The notes under the pieces are model-generated. The model was given only the letters and a program-made list of their open reading frames with translations, was not told where the DNA came from and searched no databases. A DNA stretch of 47,409 nt from Nitrospirota bacterium (GTDB lineage Bacteria > Nitrospirota > Thermodesulfovibrionia > Thermodesulfovibrionales > Dissulfurispiraceae): assembly GCA_023476565.1 (NCBI GenBank), contig JAMCVZ010000072.1:1-47409 (forward strand), given 5' to 3'. Both the position numbers and the translations under genes were made by a program. Below are positions 43,393 through 47,409 of this stretch, in pieces. How positions within the stretch are numbered: position 1 is the first letter of the stretch; the number at the start of each line of letters is the position of its first letter.

Positions 43393-43725
43393 TTAAAAAA
43401 GAAGCGGCTTGAACTTTGCGAGAATTGTTGCAAGAGATGTTGTGGAGGCGCGATCCACAATTTTTATTTTTCGGACCTTCCAGTCAATAGAGCGTATCTG
43501 ATCAGCAAGGGCGACCCCTGAAGTCTGTCTGACACCATCGAGGGCCACCTCAAAAGGATAACCTTTAATCTTCGTAGTGATGGGACAGATGAGACAAAGG
43601 CCGGAAGCCTTATTATAGAGTTCGGGAGACAGAACAACCGCTGGCCTGAAGCCAGCCTGTTCATGCCCCAATGTCGGATCGAAACTCAAAAGGATTATAT
43701 CTCCGCGATCGGGAATCGCTCTCAT
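43393..43725 (-). CDS. mazF: MazF/PemK-family endoribonuclease toxin
   Basis: A 110-aa toxin. The N-terminus is PDRGDIILLSFDPTLGHEQAGFRPAVVLSP, the core SH3-like barrel of MazF, with CPITTKIKGYPFEV and GVALADQIRSIDW further on. It cleaves mRNA at short motifs. The ATG at 43725 overlaps the mazE stop by one base (TGATG). A TTG one codon upstream is less likely. All conserved blocks appear intact. Confidence 0.93.
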   Translation of the reverse strand: MRAIPDRGDIILLSFDPTLGHEQAGFRPAVVLSPELYNKASGLCLICPITTKIKGYPFEVALDGVRQTSGVALADQIRSIDWKVRKIKIVDRASTTSLATILAKFKPLLF

Positions 43726-43967
43726 CAAAGGAGCTCCTTTCCAACAGGACGTCCGAAATCAACTTCATCATGCCGGTTTTTAGGAGTAATCCCTTTAACA
43801 AGCTCTTTTAAGGTATATTCTTTCTTTTGCAAGGGCTTAATGATAACCCCTCCATCAGCTTCGTCAATCTCGACTGTAGAGTCAGCTCCGATCCCGACCT
43901 TCTTGGCAAGGTCTCGGGGTATTCTGACACCAATACTATTGCCCCATTGTGCTGTTTTGGCAATCAT
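43725..43967 (-). CDS. mazE: MazE-family antitoxin (AbrB fold)
   Basis: An 80-aa antitoxin. The AbrB/SpoVT DNA-binding fold (QWGNSIGVRIPRDLAKKVGI) fills the first 45 residues, and an acidic tail that would bind MazF follows. GGGAGG lies 6 nt before the ATG. The palindrome between its promoter boxes is the likely operator for autorepression. Confidence 0.92.
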   Translation of the reverse strand: MIAKTAQWGNSIGVRIPRDLAKKVGIGADSTVEIDEADGGVIIKPLQKKEYTLKELVKGITPKNRHDEVDFGRPVGKELL

Positions 43968-43995
43968 ACCACACCTCCCTTACTGGTCATTCTCA

Positions 43996-44025
43996 ACTAT
44001 AGTATATCCGTGGGATATACGTCAA
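43996..44025 (-). promoter_or_regulatory. mazEF promoter with embedded operator palindrome
   Basis: -35 TTGACG (44020-44025) and -10 TATAGT (43996-44001) with an 18-nt spacer. A perfect palindrome GTATATCC-GTG-GGATATAC (44002-44020) fills the spacer. This is the expected place for MazE binding. Confidence 0.8.
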
Positions 44026-44031
44026 ATCAAG

Positions 44032-44044
44032 GTGGACGCGGTGC
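44032..44044. repeat. 13-bp direct repeat flanking mazEF (right copy)
   Basis: Exact second copy of GTGGACGCGGTGC, just outside the mazEF -35 box. Between here and 44198 one + frame reads SFERGDIHSDKHLMRSRDP and then VVGRTDPREDLKAVLEG to a stop. It looks protein-like but has no start and may be a gene relic. Confidence 0.4.
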
Positions 44045-44256
44045 CGGCAATAATTTCTCCTTTGAAAGAGGCGACATTCATAGTGATAAGCATCTGATGC
44101 GCTCCAGAGATCCTATCGTCGTTGGCAGGACAGATCCCCGTGAAGATTTAAAGGCAGTGCTTGAGGGAGGCGTTGAGAGGTTAAATGGAGTGTTGTGAAC
44201 AGCAAGATGCATCTGATCACATTCCAAGCGCCTCTCTTGCCTTTTCTACTATATCA

Positions 44257-44597
44257 TCCCTTCAAAGAAAGCGTTGAAGCATATCAGGGCGGAGATAAAA
44301 CGTCTGACTGGCAGGACAACCCTTGCGCTGCCGACGGATACAGCTATCCGAAGACTCAATGATGTGGTAAGAGGCTGGGTCGGATATTTTCGCTATGGAC
44401 ACTGTAGCAGCGACATGTCAAAGCTGGAGAGATACTTGGAAGAGAGGGTTCAGATATATCTGAGGAATAAACATGGGAAAAGGGGACGTGGATTTATGGT
44501 CTACCCTTATCACCATCTTTATGACAACCTCGGACTTTATAAGATACCGACAAGTGCGCCGTATAAACAAACTGCGAAAGCCGAAGGAAGAAGATGA
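44257..44597 (+). pseudogene. truncated group II intron maturase (domain X only)
   Basis: The frame opens as IIPSKKALKHIRAEIKRL and continues through LNDVVRGWVGYFRYG to YKIPTSAPYK. This is the maturase-specific domain of group II intron reverse transcriptases. The reverse transcriptase domains (about 300 residues with YADD) are missing upstream. A TTG at 44274 could start translation but is probably not used. It is a 5'-deleted intron remnant. Confidence 0.85.
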
Positions 44598-44601
44598 TTG
44601 G

Positions 44602-44635
44602 AAAGCCGTATTCGGGAAAACTGAACGTACGGTTT
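44602..44635 (+). ncRNA. group II intron domain V
   Basis: A 34-nt hairpin with the catalytic AGC (in AAAGCCGTA), a GGGAAAACT terminal loop region and the CGT bulge before ACGGTTT. This is the standard domain V architecture. It is followed by sequence fitting domain VI. The RNA 5' domains are absent, so the intron should be inactive. Confidence 0.75.
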
Positions 44636-44930
44636 GACGAGGGGGAACTGGCGTAGTAGCACTGAAAGCTGTAAACCGGCAGGTAAGGGGCTTGACTTTG
44701 TTAAACCAGCCTGACCCCATCTTACTCTCATCTCGCTGGAAGCAATAATTAGAACCGTTATCACTTTATGGCAGTGGATAGATGCTCCTTATGAGATGTC
44801 GCCTATGATTGGTGACACAGAGCAAATTGCATTGAGCTTTTCGTAATTGGACAGCATAATGAGCTTGGAGAAAAATGAAAGGGCAACCTGGGTTGAGGGA
44901 AAGGGGATTTACCCATCTAAAACCGCTGTT
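44636..44930. other. intergenic region after the intron remnant
   Basis: Contains the intron's domain VI to about 44690, then an open + frame without a start (SLEAIIRTVITLWQWIDAPY and on to GDTEQIALSFS, stop at 44846). It could be the 3' exon of a gene interrupted by the intron. No promoter or RNA is seen. Confidence 0.35.
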
Positions 44931-45404
44931 TTACGGGGTCGGGTACGATGAATTCAGATTATCTTGGACAGCAGTGAATCTGTCCAATAGATTACCGACA
45001 TAATATTTTGATAGCTCTGATTTGACATAATTGCTGACATCAAAAGTATGCTGCTCCATCTCTACATTGATTATCGCCAACAGATTTAAGGCTCGCTCAT
45101 AACTATCAAGAGGCAACCCTTGTTTGTCTGAGCAGACATAATCTGTCCTTTTCTTTTCACTATTATAAATTTCAATCTGAAAACGGTTAGGCTGTTTATG
45201 ATTAGGGTCATTCGGACAGACAAAGCCCATTTTATCCTGCCGGACATATGAGGCATTATATGCCAAACACTTTTTCTGGCGACTTATAGGGCGGATTACA
45301 CCTTTCATTGCTGACTCTCCGAGGACCAGAAAATAGTTGACCCATTCCAGAAAAGTCAAGTAATCCGCCATTCCAGCGGATTTTTGTGCATGGCTTGTTT
45401 CCAT
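44931..45404 (-). CDS. hypothetical protein
   Basis: Up to 157 aa, possibly starting at the second Met (MADYLTFLEW, 45371). The middle has VCPNDPNHKQPNRFQIEIYN and YVCSDKQGLPLDSYERALNLLA. No family is recognised. No strong ribosome-binding site is visible for either start. It is AT-richer than the cobalamin genes, which fits the degraded, probably acquired right end of the window. Confidence 0.45.
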   Translation of the reverse strand: METSHAQKSAGMADYLTFLEWVNYFLVLGESAMKGVIRPISRQKKCLAYNASYVRQDKMGFVCPNDPNHKQPNRFQIEIYNSEKKRTDYVCSDKQGLPLDSYERALNLLAIINVEMEQHTFDVSNYVKSELSKYYVGNLLDRFTAVQDNLNSSYPTP

Positions 45405-45503
45405 GCATTCAGTTTATTCCGGCAGAGATTTTAACTGTCAGCGGAATGAGGATACAGCGGTTTAAAAATTAAACCCTCCTCTTCTTTTTTTGATGATAGT
45501 ATA

Positions 45504-45770
45504 GTGCCACGCACTGGTCGCTACTATAAAAATTTTATTGAGATAGCCGCAGAAACTACAGCGGCCATTATTTGTCACAGCAAAGGATTTTTCAAGAATA
45601 ATGCTGATAATTTTTTGAGTTACTTAAAAGATTACCGGGCTGACCTGCCAGATAGTCTCATGTCCCTTGCATGGAATTTGTCAAAATTCTTGGCAGGCAA
45701 ACTAATCAATGACGATGTTCAAAAATTTATCCCGATTGAACTACGAGTCTTTTACTGGACATACCAATAA
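45504..45770 (+). CDS. hypothetical protein, possibly 5'-truncated
   Basis: 88 aa from a GTG: RYYKNFIEIAAETTAAIICHS, then KNNADNFLSYLKDYRADLPD, and a C-terminal LAGKLINDDVQKFIPIE. It is helical with a protein-like composition. There is no ribosome-binding site and no ATG in frame, so it may be the 3' part of a longer gene. Function unknown. Confidence 0.35.
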   Translation: MPRTGRYYKNFIEIAAETTAAIICHSKGFFKNNADNFLSYLKDYRADLPDSLMSLAWNLSKFLAGKLINDDVQKFIPIELRVFYWTYQ

Positions 45771-46060
45771 TCTACTGTATTTTTTTAAGACAAAAACAGC
45801 TAACCAGCTACAAAACTTCAAGAATAAAAAAGCATTCTTTCCAGAGCCTCGTCCAGCCTTAGTTGTTTCGAAATAGGGTACTATAATTCAAGAAAGTTGG
45901 AATCCACATTTTGATCCGGAATGAAAAAAACAAAAATGCATTTTTGGTGAAAGTCGAGTATGAGTTGCTGATGTCGAGCACCTGTTCCACGATTCCATCA
46001 GGGTCGAGGTTAGAATCACTGGATAAAACGCTACTACGAGAAACACAACATCACCAAACT
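45771..46060. other. AT-rich intergenic region
   Basis: 290 bp with no convincing gene. Close to the end one + frame reads WIKRYYEKHNITKL then a stop, which might be a transposase tail, but the preceding sequence is broken by stops. The carbamoyltransferase gene ends at its right edge. Confidence 0.3.
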
Positions 46061-47353
46061 TTAAGCATCTTTGCTATCAAGTAGCTCTAAGGTGTAGATC
46101 GAGACAAAATCGCTATCACACACTCCCTGGTATATTTCTCGTAGCACCGAAGTCAATTCAGCTAAGTTTTTAAAACCGTCTCTACGGGCATCATTGTTGT
46201 TGAGGTTGCAGAACCTCTTAACAGTGAAATGAGTTATAGCGACTTTACCAATTTTAATCTCCGAAGCATCAGGCTTGAAAGAATCGGTAGCCCATAATGG
46301 CATGACTTGTTGCAATGGGACGTCAATTCCACCAGGCTTGAATCTAATAGTGGTAGTCTTCCTTCCTTGTTGGAGCCACTTAACAAAATCAGAATACAGT
46401 TGGAATCTGTCCCGAGGAATCAATTCAGTAAAAGGATACTTTTTGTATAAGAATGTTTTCAGCTCTGGGAAACTCTTACGGTCGATAGGCATTTCGTAAC
46501 AATCTGCATTCAACTGGCTAATTGTATAAGCGTCCATTGCTTTTTCCTTTTTTTCTATTAGAAAGTCGCCAACAGCAAGATAATCAAGCTTCAAATAAAC
46601 AAAGGTATCTATAGCGTCTTTTAGGGTTTCTACAATTGGTTCATTAGGGCCATTAAATGAAGTATTAAGAACCAAGGGTACTGACGATAATTTGTCAAAA
46701 CAACTTATCACATTATAAAACTTCTCATTATGTTCTTTCCTAATCATTTGAACTCTGGAAGTTCCGTCAGAATGAATTACTGCGGGAATAAGATGTGACT
46801 TGCTTTTAGCAACTTTGAATGCCGCTGCCATATATGGAGACTCAAATGACGTTTCAAAAAAATCACTGGCTCTTTCGTACAGTACAGAAGGAGCGAACGG
46901 CATAAAATTTTCTCTTCCCTTTATGACGTTTAACTTTTCTCTCACAAAAGCATTGGTTGGATTTGCTAATATACTTCTGTTGCCCAGAGCCCTTGGGCCA
47001 TACTCGCTACGTCCCTGAAACCATGCAACAATCTCATTCCTTGCCAATAGCTCCGCCACACCATTGGGGATATTTCCCTGTTTTTTGACATACAAGAAGG
47101 GATATTCTTTAGTGAGAGTTTCTATAGTAGCGAGGGAAATAATTTCCTCTCCTCCCAAATAAGAGTTAAAAAAATTATTTCGTTGCCATTTCCCGTGGGC
47201 CTTCAAATACCCATAAATTGCATTCCCTAGACATTGACCGTGGTCTCCTGAAGCAGGATGCACAAAGACATTTCTTGCAGATTGTAGGCGGGAGAGAAAA
47301 AGCACCGAAAATGGGAGCACCGAATTGGGGGCGAGCGGTTTCTTTGGAGATCA
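46061..47353 (-). pseudogene. carbamoyltransferase (NodU/CmcH family), N-terminus missing or frameshifted
   Basis: The open frame runs to a stop at 47351-47353. It contains NVFVHPASGDHGQCLGNAIYG, AWFQGRSEYGPRALGNRSIL, RENFMPFAPSVL and LVLNTSFNGPNEPIVET: the YrdC-like C-terminal part of O-carbamoyltransferases. The N-terminal kinase-like domain of about 300 residues should lie upstream, but only 56 bp remain before the window ends. A different frame there reads LDDRGNVIEEYCFYE, so a frameshift is likely. About 120 C-terminal residues are unlike the usual family. Relatives modify antibiotics or surface glycans. Confidence 0.65.
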
Positions 47354-47409
47354 TTTCATAAAAGCAGTACTCTTCTATAACATTTCCTCTGTCATCTAAA
47401 TCACATAAC

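Noticed and set aside
43827-44198. 123-codon + strand ORF over the mazEF promoter
   Set aside because: Its first part is antisense to mazE. Only the end (44034-44198) looks protein-like and it lacks a start, so it is noted as a possible relic only.
1-47409. tRNA, rRNA, replication origin or phage attachment site
   Set aside because: I looked for the conserved tRNA T-loop and rRNA segments and saw none. No integrase or dnaA-type cluster is present.

Overview
The window looks like chromosome from a strictly anaerobic Gram-negative bacterium, probably Nitrospirota (Thermodesulfovibrio-like) or Desulfobacterota. This is inferred from three things: an oxygen-independent cobalamin pathway with CbiD, CbiX and CbiET-type enzymes, a Ni carbon monoxide dehydrogenase (CooS) beside corrinoid methyl-transfer proteins, and an outer-membrane beta-barrel gene. 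No rRNA or tRNA was seen, so the taxonomy is a guess.

Layout. (1) 1-1.1 kb: a MntA/HepT toxin-antitoxin pair on the + strand. (2) 1.1-21.4 kb, all on the minus strand: a 21-gene cobalamin cluster. It is read from a sigma70-type promoter at 21.4 kb through a cobalamin riboswitch with a terminator: bzaF, cobU, cobT, cobS, cobC, cbiP, cbiB, cobD, cbiA and a cbiX-cbiC fusion. A second, mid-operon riboswitch at 10 kb follows, then an outer-membrane protein, the cobalt importer cbiM/N-like/Q/O, cobO, cbiD, cbiET, cbiL, an HD-domain gene and cbiF. (3) 21.4-26.2 kb: a second riboswitch-controlled operon, bzaC-bzaD-bzaE. With bzaF and cobT it gives an anaerobic route from aminoimidazole ribotide to 5,6-dimethylbenzimidazole and into cobalamin. 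(4) 26.2-39.2 kb, minus strand: a C1/corrinoid operon with two UroD/MtaA-like methyltransferases, a G3E GTPase, a 142-aa unknown, a MoxR AAA ATPase, a VWA protein with an added HExxH motif, a zinc ribbon, DUF2284, a corrinoid protein, a corrinoid-reactivation ATPase, a 61-aa protein, CooS, and a decayed DUF1638-like gene. (5) 39.4-42.5 kb: a NarL-type response regulator and a cytoplasmic multi-PAS histidine kinase. (6) 42.8-47.4 kb: a more AT-rich, degraded region with two small genes, mazEF, a truncated group II intron, two unknown genes and a disrupted carbamoyltransferase.

The regions fit together. Cobalt import and corrin synthesis supply cobamide to the methyl-transfer operon and to the B12-dependent radical SAM enzymes BzaD and BzaE, and riboswitches feed cobamide status back on synthesis.

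The most unusual feature is a population of short arrays with a 7-bp period. Many different heptamer sequences occur, 3-5 units each, often as inverted pairs. They sit between genes, inside the riboswitch leaders and in frame inside cobalamin enzymes (CbiE, CbiD, CbiA and possibly CbiL). In two cases they encode the N-terminus or signal peptide of a cobalt-transporter subunit. The other leading candidates for new biology are the BzaC-DUF2284 fusion, the duplicated promoter-riboswitch-terminator cassette, and the MoxR/VWA pair inside an anaerobic CODH/corrinoid operon.
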